From contig OX419756.1 in the NCBI GenBank assembly GCA_948567375.1, positions 76,088,333-76,152,332 on the forward strand: DNA of 64,000 bases, given 5' to 3'. The DNA comes from Lunularia cruciata. Taxonomy: Eukaryota > Streptophyta > Marchantiopsida > Lunulariales > Lunulariaceae. Of the stretch, positions 53,737 through 64,000 are shown piece after piece (position 1 is the stretch's first letter; each line of letters opens with the position of its first letter). Made by a program: the position numbers and the translations under genes. The notes under the pieces were generated by a model that worked only from the letters and a program-made list of their open reading frames with translations, ran no database searches and was not told where the DNA came from.

Positions 53737-56266
53737 CTACTCTGATCCAGTGTCTACTTCTTCCTCGGCTTTCAAACTTGAACCCAAAGTAATTTTACTT
53801 CCTACTACTTTTTCCTCGGGTCTTGTATTTTCTTCTTCTTCTACCAGATCCAGCCATTCTCTTTCCTGATATGAAATTCCACTAGTAGGTAGTCTATCTA
53901 AATCTTTATCTCCCAACCCACTCTTCTCTAATGTCTCCATCGGTAACTCCAAAGACATTTGTACTCCTATGTTATCTACTTCGGGTTTTGCTCTAACATC
54001 TTTCCGAAGCTTTTCTATCTCTAGTTTCACTAAGTCTAATCTAATTGAAGTGTTATCCTCTACCTCTAAAATCTTCGGTCTACACGAGTTCTTAGACTGA
54101 TCAACAAAGCATTCAAGTCGGTGTCCTTTGCCTATCTTTGCCTTGTCTCTTGCACCAACAACTTCAACTTGTGCAGCCTCGTCTCTTCAATCCGAATACT
54201 GGCCTCTGTACTTACCATTGCATTCATTCGGAGGACTATCTCCTTCAGTGGCTCCAATCTCATCTTTCTCTCTTGTTCCCAATCTGCAAGCCAATCCTCT
54301 TGGTACATTGCCATCTCCGCCTTGAACTCGGCTTTCACCTTCTCCTTTTGTACAACTCTCTCCTCCTGATTACGAAGTAACTCTTGTAATCTTTCTTCTT
54401 CTCTATATCGTGCCGCCAACTCTCGTTGGCAGAGTTGCTTCTTCTCCTCGACAGTCTCTATCACCCTATCGAGCTCTTGATCCTTTGCTGCTACCCTCGC
54501 CATAGCATGGACGACCTCTTCTCTTGAATCAGCAAACTGTTGCTTTAAGATCTCGTACTCTGCTACTTGTCTCTCCCTTGCTATGTCACTCTTCTTCACA
54601 AGATCCTCTTGATAATTTACTTCTCTCTTCAGGTCTTCACTTACCTGACTTCTCACTACTGCCTCTGCTTGCAGTACTTCTCTTTCCTCCTCACCTTGGG
54701 TTAGACTCTTCTTCAACTCCAAGTTTTCTTCTTCTAATCTTGATAGTATTTGCAAAACAGTCTTCACATCCGGACATGTCGACTACATCTCCTTCTTCTT
54801 GTGCTCCAACTTCACCCACAATGGGCACACGATCTCCCGCAAGTACTCCACTCCATCACTGGCAACCTCTCCAACCTGCTGAGTGATCTCCCTTCTCCCT
54901 TCTTGTTCGCCCGATACTTGCCTTCGTCTCTACAGTCGTCATATTGGAATCGACGCCTCACTTCTCAAGCTATCTAGTGCTTCTTCCTTCACTGTACTGG
55001 GACCCGCTTCATACTTCGCCTTACGTCTCAAGCAAACTCCTCTCTGTACTGCAATCTTCTTCTCTTTGGGCACAATTACTTTGTCTTCCAATTGTGTATT
55101 ATCTTTGGCTTCAATGTCTGCCTACACTTCTTCTTCTGCCACTAGCGCCGATGTCATTTCTCCTCCTTCATCACTATCTCTACTCGTGTCTCCACTCTAC
55201 AGCGTTAACTCAGGCTCTTCCTTGTGTTCCGAGTCTTCAATCTTAAGATCGGCATCCCCTTCCGAGTCTTCATCCTCCAACTCGATCACCACCATACCTC
55301 GCTTGGGGTTGCCTCTCCTGGTCTTCCGAGGTTTCTCTATGTCTTTGGCTTCACCTTGCCGACTTCTCTTCTTCGTATTTGGGGAACTTATTGCGACCTC
55401 CACGTTCTTCCCTATCTTTGTGTAGTAGTTGTCGGTGCTCCTGATTTGCAATATGTATTGCTGCTCCTCAACATCGACCTCTTTTCACAAATCAGGATGG
55501 AAGTGCGACACCATCCGAGTCTGCTCTGCTGAGTTTAGCAAATTTAGCCTGAGGTTAAAATGTGCTGCAAACAACACAATGTAGTGTGGAGGCGATTTAT
55601 CCCGCAAATTCCACACCATCTGCCTTGTTCTCCCGTGGAAACACCTTGCCCAGTTGATTGGTTCTCCTATGAATAGCTTGTGAAAGAACACCGCTTGGTG
55701 TTTCATCACATAAGTGGTTCTCTTTGGCTTTAGGATGGCCATCAGTGCACTCACAATTCCTCTCTTCACAGGGTCTTTGTAGCTCTCAACTTTGTACCCA
55801 TTCTTTGTCCGCTTTGACGAGAATGCATCTCTCACTTCCTGGGGTTCTTGAGCTATCTCTCCCTTCCCAAAGAATGTGGCCCCCTGCTCCGAGCCTACTT
55901 CCTTCCCAAGTACAAGTCTCCAATCCGACTCTGTCCAGCAAGCCAGATTTCCTCTCTTCTCTTCTTCCTCGGGTCCATCGAGACACTTGCTCTTGATGTT
56001 TTGGTCATGAAACCTGGAAAGCTTACATTCCAGTTCCATGCAAAAAAAGTGATCCAAAGTCGGCTCAAGACTTTGATCCTTGCGATTACATCTAACCTCC
56101 GAATTGCATGATTTCTCACTATGAATTTAGAGTTCTTCTTTCCCCCTCCCATCTCTTCTGCCTTCTCACTATCTCTCGAATTCACTCTCACGACTTCCCC
56201 CTTATGCACTAACGCGATTCCAACTCTATTTCCCTTCCCACGATCACCTACAAGATGACTTCTCAA
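53737..56266 (-). pseudogene. LTR coding region in the 3' LTR of C
   Basis: On the minus strand it has the same layout as 43143-45801: basic N-terminus (KAEEMGGGKKNSKFIVRNHA near 56140-56200), globular block (NGYKVESYKDPVKRGIVSAL, TYVMKHQAVFFHKLF, MVWNLRDKSPPHYIV, 55600-55800), acidic linker (ELEDEDSEGDADLKIEDSE near 55220-55290), long coiled coil (LEEENLELKKSLTQGEEERE and onward, 54130-54750), and tail block (LETLEKSGLGDKDLDRLPTS-like, near 53890-53950). Several breaks. Close to the 42732 copy, with many synonymous-looking differences. Unknown family. Confidence 0.8.
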
Positions 56267-56310
56267 TGGCGAAGGGAAATTACTTGATATTTTGTTGTTG
56301 CGAGTTTGAT

Positions 56311-56320
56311 TTTTATAGAG
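56311..56320 (-). promoter_or_regulatory. TATA box upstream of the LTR coding region of C
   Basis: On the minus strand CTCTATAAAA lies about 384 bases from the LTR start and just before the coding region. It matches the boxes in the two solo giant LTRs. Confidence 0.6.
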
Positions 56321-56703
56321 TTGCTCTTCTTTGTCTTTCTTCAGTTTGAGTTTCTACCAAGAAATCACACCTCCTACATGCACCTATCACTGTCAATTAA
56401 CCTTCGCACGTATGGGCTACCGGTTTTTGAACGGTCCCTTCTTGAATTTCTTGCCCCAACGAAAGGTTGTTAGATTGTCTTTGCCTCGGGTTGAGCTTCC
56501 CCCCCGATACAAAGACAATTTACTTTGGGTTGTATGCTGATAGTGCATTTCCAAGTACTTTGCCTTATGACCCGAAGTCACTTTACTTTGGGTTTCATCC
56601 CAAAGACTCTTTTCTTTGCTCTCTTTGGCCATACAGGCGCAATCCGACTTCTCTATACACTTCTTCTTCTTTATTTTGAAGAAAAAAAAATGTGGGTACC
56701 ACA

Positions 56704-56720
56704 TACCCCCTCCCTCAAAT
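56704..56720 (-). other. Polypurine tract of element C
   Basis: On the minus strand TTTGAGGGAGGGGGTA runs directly into the 3' LTR start at 56703. It fixes the start of the giant LTR and shows that the coding region lies after it, inside the LTR and not in the internal domain. Confidence 0.9.
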
Positions 56721-59689
56721 GTGAGCGTCCCCATGAACATAGACCTTGGGTGTCTTAGAAACTTCCGAGTCTATGGTCCAATATCTCCGAACTCTCCACC
56801 CATTTACTCGAGTGGCAAAAGGATTACCTTCCAAATCTACAAGCTGCATGGACCCATTTTCGTAAAGATGAAGAACTCGATAGGGACCCATGCACCTCAA
56901 ATGCAACTTGCCTGGAAAAAATATTCAGCGATTGTCATATAACAAAACCAAATCCTCTTCATGTATAGCTATAGGCTTGATTCTCTTATTGTGCCTGACC
57001 TTCCTCTATGCTTGTACTTCTTTCGTGGTTTGCATTGCATCGTCTCTTTTCTCTTCTTACCACATTAGTTGATGAATCCAAAGATCCTAACTTTCCTCTT
57101 CCGACATTCGATCTTCGCAAAGAACCCGATATATTGGTACTTCAAATTCAACTGCCAGTATGGGATGCAAGCCATATGCAAGAAGTATGGAGTTTGTTTG
57201 GTTGTAATATTTTCTGTCATTTGATATGCCCACAACGCGGCTGGTAATTTTGTATCCGTGTCATAGGCATAATTGACAGTCACCTTATTCAAAATTTTGC
57301 AAAGTAACCCATTCGCTTTTTCCATTAAGCCATTTGCTTTTGGCTTATAAGGAGTTGTCTTCCAATGTTTAATCTGAAAGTACTTGGTTAACACCTCCAT
57401 TACAGAGTTCAAAAAATGTGTTCCTCGGTCACTGACCAATTCCAGAGGACACCCATATTGGGAGATGATGTTTCCAAAGGAAAATTCTGCCACAGTTTCA
57501 GCATCATCTCTACGAGTCACTTCAGCTCCGACCATCTTGGTAGCATAGTCAGTGCAAACCAAAATGTATTGCTTTCTTGTTACTCAGGTCACTGGTTGAA
57601 TGGGACCCACAAAATCAATTCCCCATTTCTCAAATGAGGCCAAAGGCAAAATTGGTCTCAAAGGCCATTGAGAAATAGCCGTCGGCTTCCCTGTTCTCTG
57701 ACAAGCATCAAAGCTTCGGATATGATCATGCACGTCTTTGTACATTGTAGGCCACCAATACCCTGCCAAAAGAATTTTCTTTACAGTATTCTTTAGAGCA
57801 TAGTGTCCTCTTGATGCTTTGGAGTGCAAAGATTCAATCACTTTGCCTACTTTGTATGTCTCCAAGCATCGCCAAAGTACTTCGTCTTCGCCCATCTTAA
57901 ATAAAATGCTATGTTTAAGCTGGTACGGCCCCATTTTCCTGAGAAAGACTGCCCGCTGTTCCGGGTCCATCCTCTCAGGACAATGGAGAGTATTCAAATA
58001 ATGATATTCAGCTACATACCTTGTACTTCGCATTGCTGATAAGTGATACAACTCTTTGTCAGGGAACTGATCATCAATTTCCCACTCCTAGTCTTGAGTT
58101 TCTAACCTAGAGAGGAAGTCCGCATTCAAATGCGAAGCTCCCTTCCTTACTTGTACAGTATACGTGAACTCTTGTAACAACAAGATCCATCTTGCAATTC
58201 GCCCGGATAAATCTGCCTTCTTGACCAAATGTTGCAATGTGTAATGGTCAACATAAAAGACAAACTCGTACCCCAACAGATAATGGTGAAATTTCTTGCA
58301 GGCATATACCATTCCGAGTGCTTCTCTTTCAGTCGTCGAATAGTCCTTTTCAGAAACTGAAAGTTGTCGGCTGGCATAATACACCGGGTAGTCCTTCTTT
58401 TTGTCCTTCTGACTTAAAACGACTCCGATGGCCATGGACAAAGTGTCCACATATACATGAAAAGAGACGTCCCAATTTGGGGCCCTCATAACTGGTGCTT
58501 CAACAAGCTTCTTCTTCAACACCTGGAAAGCTTCTTCTTGATTTGCTTCCCATAGATAGTCTTTGGATTTCTTCAAAAGCTTTGTAAGTGGTGTAGCAAG
58601 CACTACATAATTTGACACAAAGCTTCTGTAATATCCAACATGTCCCAAGGAGGCTCTCAACTCCCAAATGTTCTTCGGGGATTCCAAATCTGAGATTATC
58701 TTGACCTTCTCAACATCGACTTCAATACCTCGGCTTGACACCCGATGCCCCAAAAGAATTCCCTCCTTCATTGCAAAGAAGCATTTCTCTAAGTGTAATG
58801 ACAAGCCGGCAAAACAACACCTTTCAAAAGTTTGGCAAAGGTAATCTAAATGTACATCTCTTCGCCCAAACACACAAAAGTCATCAATGAAAACTTCCAT
58901 AAATTTGCACTAGAAATCTTTGAAGATTGAATTCATCATCCACTAGAAAGTAGTAGGAGCATTACACAACCCAAAGGGCATTTGATTGTAAGCAAAAGTG
59001 CCCCAATCGGTTGTGAATGTAGTTTTATCCTTGTCCTCTTCTCAAATGGATACTTGATTGTACCCTAAAAATCCATAGAGAAAACTATAACAAGGATGCC
59101 CAGCTACCTGATCTAAAATTGTATCGGTAAAAGGCAAGGGATGATGATCTTTCCTTGTGATTGCGTTCAACTTCCGGAAGTCTTGGCACACTCGGATCTT
59201 CCCTATTTTCTTCTTTGGGACAATGACAATGGAGGAGACCCATTCATTGCTTAAGACAGGGAAGATGATTCCAGCCCCTAAGTACTTATCGATTTCATCT
59301 TTCACCAACAGCGAGTACTTCGGGTTTAGGCAGTATTGCCGCTGCCAAACCGGAACTGCACCTTCAACCAGATCAATCCGGTGTTCTCCAAATTCTTGTG
59401 GAATACCCGGCATTTGATCAATAGACCAGGCGAATACATCCTGGAATTCTATAAACAGGGTAGTGTATCCTGCCAACTCCTCCGAAGTGATTGTCTTTGA
59501 GATTTTCAAAAATTTTCCTTCAGTTAATAAAACATCTTGACAGTCATCGGGGTTGATGACACCCTCAACGTGGCTTACTTGGCTTAATTCAAGGCGAGCT
59601 GCCATCAAACCTCCTTCCTCCAAGTCAGGTTCACCCGAGGCAAGGTCATATGGATCTTCGTCTTCAACATCCACCTCGTAGCATTCCAA
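56715..59689 (-). pseudogene. pol: Pol of element C: RT, RNase H, integrase
   Basis: On the minus strand: RT (DEIDKYLGAGIIFPVLSNEW, RVCQDFRKLNAITRKDHHPL near 59150-59300; FIDDFCVFGRRDVHLDYL near 58840-58890), connection LGHVGYYRSFVSNYVVL (about 58590-58645), RNase H (FHVYVDTLSMAIGVVLSQ; YEFVFYVDHYTLQHLVKK near 58200-58275), integrase zinc region (GHYALKNTVKKILLAGYWWP, about 57750-57810), core (WGIDFVGPIQPVT; GCPLELVSDRGTHFLNSVME near 57400-57460) and the C-terminal GPY-like module (MGPYRVLHLYENGSMQLVDL, about 56830-56900). No chromodomain. The family is Tat/Athila-like. A few breaks. Confidence 0.9.
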
Positions 59690-59717
59690 GTAATTAACTT
59701 GGACTTCATCTTCGGAT

Positions 59718-62700
59718 TCATCTGAGGAGGAAGACGATGAGTCTTCGGATTTGTCCCTCCTCTTCCAACAAACTTGTTTCCCCCAGGTGGGGAACTTTTG
59801 TCCAACTCACAGTCACCAGCTTCTGATCTTTGGACAAAATGTCCTTGAATCTCAACTTTTGCAGATGCCAATCCACCACAACTTGGGCGCTATACAACCA
59901 GGGTCTGCCGATCAACAGAGGGTAACCTGTCTTTGTCACTGGTTGCAACACGATGTAGTTCAACTTGAAGGGCACCCCTCCAATGATCATAGTAATGTTT
60001 GACAACATGCCCAAAGGCCGTCTCATGGTTTGGTCTGCAAACTTCAATAGTCGGGGTGTTGGTTCAAATGTGTGATACTTGAGTCTATTTGCAGTATCTT
60101 TGGTCATGACGTTCACACTAGACTCAGAGTCAATGGGTATCGATGTGATCATGCACCCTGCAATCTCCACGTCTACCTTGGGAGATCCCAAATCTTCTTG
60201 TTCAATACGATAGTTAGCAAGCAGGTCCTTCTTTGACATCGACCTCACCTTCTTGAGTGCTGAGTTCAGCTGCCTCTTGTACAGCTTGTTATCTTCCCAC
60301 AATTGCTTGAATGTAACGTTGGCATTTGTGGCTGCCAGGTCTGCTACAATATCATATTGGGGAACTCCTACCACTTTGACCGTCTTCGCCTTCGGCTTCG
60401 GGTCCCAAGTTTCTCCATGTTCCCTCTTGACTTCGGGACGCTTCAAAATGGTGACGGGCTTGCTAATGGCCTTAACCCGAGGTTCCTTGGGTTGGCCCAC
60501 CTTGGCTTGGATCAGACCCTTTACTTCGGATCGGATGTTTGCTGGAAAAACTGGAGACTTCGTCTTCGTCTCCTCTTCCAAACTCAGTTCCCGAGTCCTG
60601 AGTAGTGCCTCCTTTAGTTCTTTCTGCAAGGCTTTAACTTTGGCTTTTACGAGGATCTTTTCCTCCTTGGTAGAAAGAATTGCCTTTGGGCGCAGTCTCT
60701 TTGCCTTTCTGGAAGACGACGAGGTCATACTCAGTTCTTCGGGATCACGCTTCTTCTTGCTGGAGCGTGTCTCAACTTTCAAAATTTTGAGGTCCGGCCA
60801 TTCTCCTTTCGAGGCCGGACTCCCTTTTTGAGGTCTTTCTTCCTCAAGAGTGATACAATTTACATTAGTATCCCCCTTTGGCTGAAGTGCTACATGCTCA
60901 GAGGAGGTCTGTACATACTTTACAGGCGGCTTTGGGTTTGGAGGGTGAGGACATTGGTTGCCCGTATGCCCTGATCCTTTACAATTTCCACACAAGGGGA
61001 CGTACCCAATTTGCCTTCTTGGCTCGGGACAATTTGGAGACCAATGTCCCATCAAGCCACAATTATAATAGGCTCCGGGTGCAGCATTCTGAGGGGGATT
61101 CTGGTTGCTCATTGGTGGTCTTTGTGGAGGAGCATTGGGGTTATACTCCCTTGGTCCAAACCTCGGACCTTGGTACGATGTGCTCGCTTGAGGTTGTACT
61201 TCTTGCGTTTGGTACACAGCCTCTTTGTCCTCGTCTTGGTTCCATCCCGGAACCCAATCAATTTGTTGCACCGGGAATGCATTATGAGTATTGCATTCTG
61301 TGTTTGCGTGGCCTGATTTGCCACATGCGGTGCACCATACATTTGATCTCCCAAATGCTGGGGCCTTCCTTCGGTCTTTGGCCCCAATCATCTGGATCTT
61401 GAAATCCAAAAACTCCTTGATGAGGGCATCCAGCTTGGTATCCGCCTTATTTACACTCTTTGCTGGAGGAGTCACTGGTTTCTTACCTCCACGTCTTCTG
61501 ACTTGTCTCGGCTTTGATTCTTCTTTGGATTCCAAAGAAGAGCTCGAAGACGTGGAGGATTCGTCCAAAGAAGGGGATGTACTGCACGAAGCTCTCCTTC
61601 TGGGCTTCTTGCCTTTCTTCTCCCAATTTCTCTGGTTACCGGTAGAGTGAGAGTGGGCCGCCTCGTAATGAGCAACATGTTTGAGTACATTGTCAAGGGA
61701 AGTTACATTCCTCTCCCTTGCAAAGATTCGTATCTCTGGTGAAAGGCCCCCGAGGAACCAAGTAATGGTTTGGGCATTGGAGTAACCCACCACCCCCAAT
61801 TGCGTGGGAACTCGGTTCAATAGTGTCATGAACCGCTCAGAGTAGTCTCTCAACTTCTCCTTCTTACCTTGGTCTAAATCGTTGAGTGCCATGAAGACAC
61901 TCGTGTCGTAATCAACCTCCCGGAATCGTTCTAGGACGTTGTTTCTCAAGTCTGCCCAGTCCGCTGGTACAAACCCCTTCTGGGTCACATGGGTGTACCA
62001 GCTCCAAGCTTTCTTTTAGAGCAAACTTGGGAAAATTCTCAGTCAATCCGCCAAGTCATGCTCCTTGTTAGCAAAGGAGATGACTTCAAATTGTTTGATG
62101 AATTCATCGGGGTCTTTGTCTTGTTCTGTCCCCTTGTACTTCTAATAGGTGTGTTGTGTGACAGGCAACAAAGTCATCGTTCAATGCACTGGGATTGGCT
62201 GAGGTAGTGCTGAACTTGACAGAACTGAAGGATTGGCTGGTATTGACGTCGTGTTGTCAGCCTAGGGATTCCAATTCATCAAATTCAAGGTGGGGTCTTC
62301 TTTGACAATTTCTGCTATGAGGGTGTCGACTTTAACCAGAGTGGAAGATTCAAGATCAACACCTTTGATTGGTTCTTCAAAATTCCTTCGGGACAGCCAA
62401 GGAATCGTTCGTAGAAGATGCTGATACTCGTCTTCAATAAGTGTGCGTGCTATCTTTTCTCGAACAAAGTTCTTCAAGGACACAACTTCCTTTACAGCTC
62501 TAGGGGAAGTTGGTGTACTGGGCCGCAATGCATATGTTTGCCCACTCGATTCTTTCTTCTTCTTGGACAAAGAGGGAGATGCAAAGTAGCCTTGCCAACC
62601 GCCTTCACATTTCTTGTGGTCAAGTTCTCGCAGGGCTTCTTGCACTTTGTGAAGGAGTTGAAAGTCCAACGCCTCTCGTTCAGTTTTGTCAACAGTAGAT

Positions 62701-62830
62701 GGGACGTTCAGACGTTCATCTTTTTCATGCTGAAGTGCTCGTCTTTGAGCTCTCTCTTCCTATTGTTCTCTTGATGCAAACATTCATATTGCGTTGATAC
62801 CCAATTTCAAATTTGGCTTTGTATTCTTCC
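59718..62830 (-). pseudogene. gag: Gag and protease region of element C
   Basis: On the minus strand, long gag typical of Tat/Athila elements. It has a charged N-terminal region (about 62260-62830), the capsid fold (QTITWFLGGLSPEIRIFARE near 61720-61780), a Ser-rich linker, and three zinc-knuckle-like motifs (WCTACGKSGHANTEC near 61290-61340; YYNCGLMGHWSPNCP near 61020-61070; CGNCKGSGHTGNQC near 60950-61000). A Lys-rich region (about 60580-60720) leads to an aspartic-protease-like segment (EIAGCMITSIPIDSESSV near 60110-60170) and YPLLIGRPWLYSAQVVVDW (about 59870-59930). The 59718-61988 part is a single open frame of 756 residues; the N-terminal part has a few breaks. Confidence 0.88.
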
Positions 62831-62847
62831 ACTTCCGAGATTTGTAT

Positions 62848-62864
62848 CCCCGGCAGTGGCACCA
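62848..62864 (-). other. Primer binding site of element C, tRNA-Asp-like
   Basis: On the minus strand TGGTGCCACTGCCGGGG, starting 7 bases after the LTR end (62872), matches 14 of 17 positions of the Athila/Tat tRNA-Asp site TGGCGCCGTTGCCGGGG. It supports assignment to the Tat/Athila side of Ty3/gypsy. Confidence 0.85.
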
Positions 62865-62871
62865 AAAATCA

Positions 62872-64000
62872 TGTGACAACCCGGCAAATATCACTTTTGC
62901 GGTAATCAAGTAAGTAAAGTTTGTTCCCATAGAGATACGAGTCAGAATTGGTCAAATACAAAGCAAAGTAACACTTTAGTTCTTCTTGGTTGCGTCTTTA
63001 ATCTCTCAGGTACAAACCACACCTAGAAGAGAGTAACAAGCATTGACTCGTAGTCTTGTCACAAATTAACACTCCTTAATCACAACTCCATCAAATCTTT
63101 CCAAACAATCTTGATTGTGATGATTCAAGCTCTCCCAAAAACAGCACTTCACTGCAAAATGACTTTGCCTCAGAATTGTGTTCCACCCCTCCATCGAAGG
63201 CACAACTTCCTTGATCAAAATTGCTTCACATCAACTTCACACTGCACTCACAAATGCAGAACACTACATATTACCAACACTACAATTCCTCTCAAATCTG
63301 TCAAGGCATTGCTTCAATTGCACTTCACTCAAGATCAAACATACAGAATGAAGATCACGGCTGTGAAATCCAACATCCAACAAGCACACTAACTTGCACT
63401 TCAAATTTCTCCAAACACTCACAAACACAATTGCAAAGTTGATACTCGGAATAAAGCTCAAGCAATGAGCACTGCTTCACAGCACTTTGCTTTATCTATT
63501 CTCAGAAATAATGAGCATTGAACAACAATTCTCTACAAATGCCACTCTTAAATAGTGAACAAATCAGCAGTTCTAACAACTATACCGTTCTACAACAACT
63601 CGTCTAACCTGCAGATCCGAAATGACAATGCACCTCTTCATATCTACCTCTTCATATCTCAAAACTGTTACTACTCTGATCCGATGTCTACTTCTTCCTC
63701 AACTTTCAAACCCAAACCCAAAGTAATTTTACTTCCTACTACTTTTTCCTTGGGTCTTGTATTTTCTTCTTCTTCTACCAGATCCAGCAATTCTCTTTCC
63801 TGATCTGAAATTCCACTAGTAGGTAATCTATCTAAATCTTTATCTCCCAACCCACTCTTCTCTAATGTCTCCATCGGTAACTCTAAAGACATTTGTACTC
63901 CTATGTTATCTACTTCGGGTTTTGCTCTAACATCTTTCCGAAGCTTTTCTATCTCTAGTTTCACTAAGTCTAATCTAATTGAAATGCTATCCTCTACCTC
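62872..64000 (-). repeat. 5' LTR of element C, last 1.13 kb (cut by window end)
   Basis: It matches 52961 to about 54066 colinearly right up to the window edge, so the LTR must be longer than 1.1 kb. It includes the TATTTAAG block (about 63544-63556, minus) and the tail of the LTR coding region (63671-63964, minus). Confidence 0.93.

Larger units (their letters stand above)
52961..56703 (-). repeat. 3' LTR of element C (3.74 kb)
   Basis: On the minus strand it starts TGTGGTACCCACA at 56703, right after the polypurine tract, and ends GGGTTGTCACA at 52961. Landmarks on the minus strand are CTCTATAAAA at 56311-56320, the coding region to about 53737, and CACTATTTAAGAGTGG near 53627. Length and landmarks agree with the solo LTRs at 24616 and 42732. 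Confidence 0.93.
52961..64000 (-). mobile_element. Element C: Tat/Athila-like Ty3/gypsy element with giant LTRs (5' LTR cut by window end)
   Basis: Minus strand: 5' LTR from beyond 64000 down to 62872, primer site, gag, protease, RT, RNase H, integrase (to about 56720), polypurine tract, 3' LTR 56703 to 52961. The internal region is 6.2 kb. If the 5' LTR has the same length as the 3' LTR, the whole element is about 13.6 kb. The LTRs differ at roughly 4-5% of positions in the 0.5 kb I compared. It is inserted in the D pol. Best preserved member of the family here, with perhaps five to eight breaks in gag-pol. Confidence 0.92.

Noticed and set aside
54524-55425. Plus-strand Ser/Leu-rich frames over the LTR of C
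   Set aside because: They are antisense shadows of the acidic and coiled-coil LTR coding region; low-complexity Ser/Leu/Pro composition and no domain.
1-64000. tRNA, rRNA, CRISPR or bacterial operon features
   Set aside because: No cloverleaf-like tRNA, rRNA signature or regularly spaced repeat array is seen. Apparent tRNA matches are the primer sites of the retroelements.

Overview
The window is plant nuclear DNA built almost entirely of nested Ty3/gypsy LTR retrotransposons and their solo LTRs. I see no convincing host gene, tRNA, rRNA or CRISPR. Plant origin is supported by chromoviruses with a TGGTATCAGAGC primer site, a Tat/Athila-like lineage with a tRNA-Asp-like primer site, and plant-type LTR promoters. 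Two old copies of a gypsy lineage carry a cytosine methyltransferase domain and a PHD-type finger. I know such elements mainly from algae and non-flowering plants, so a large-genome fern, lycophyte, bryophyte or gymnosperm is likelier than an angiosperm. That is inference.

Layout, left to right. Positions 1-29447 are one old minus-strand Tat/Athila-like element (E). Its 3' LTR remnant (1-832 and 6475-8043) is split by a young plus-strand chromovirus A (833-6474, target duplication TCCTC). Its pol is split by minus-strand chromovirus G (9721-16322, duplication GGTAG). Its gag is interrupted by a plus-strand LTR piece H (17562-19497). Its 5' LTR (21177-24615 and 29147-29447) is split by a solo giant LTR (24616-29146), which itself contains a solo G-type LTR (26936-27680). 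E sits in an older LTR fragment I (29448-30816), which sits in the methyltransferase region of element F2 (30817 to about 34.2 kb, plus). Next come a 0.7-kb LTR-like repeat J1 (35063-35755), about 2 kb of unrecognised AT-rich DNA, and LTR fragment L (37841-38450). The second copy F1 (38451-47738, plus) is split by solo LTR K (39625-41501, GTAGA) and a solo giant LTR (42732-46498, ATAGG). Repeat J2 (47739-48439) leads into a plus-strand gypsy element D (gag and pol, about 49.4-52.96 kb). D is cut by a minus-strand giant-LTR element C (52961 to beyond 64000).

The most unusual feature is the E/C family. Its LTR is about 3.75 kb long. Both ends are fixed independently by two solo LTRs with target duplications and by the polypurine tract and primer site of C. 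The LTR contains a long coding region of about 2.6 kb, in LTR sense, with its own upstream TATA box and an acidic, then coiled-coil-rich product. The coding region ends just before a second conserved TATTTAAG promoter, so it would lie in U3, a layout reminiscent of the U3 gene of MMTV. Shorter LTRs of the same family (K, 1.88 kb; H) lack the N-terminal half.

Relative ages, from LTR divergence by eye and nesting: F copies oldest, then LTRs I/K/L, then E and D, then C (about 4-5% between LTRs) and G (about 2.5-3%), with A youngest (about 1%). The LTRs of A carry perfect heat-shock-element-like GAA/TTC arrays upstream of the TATA box.
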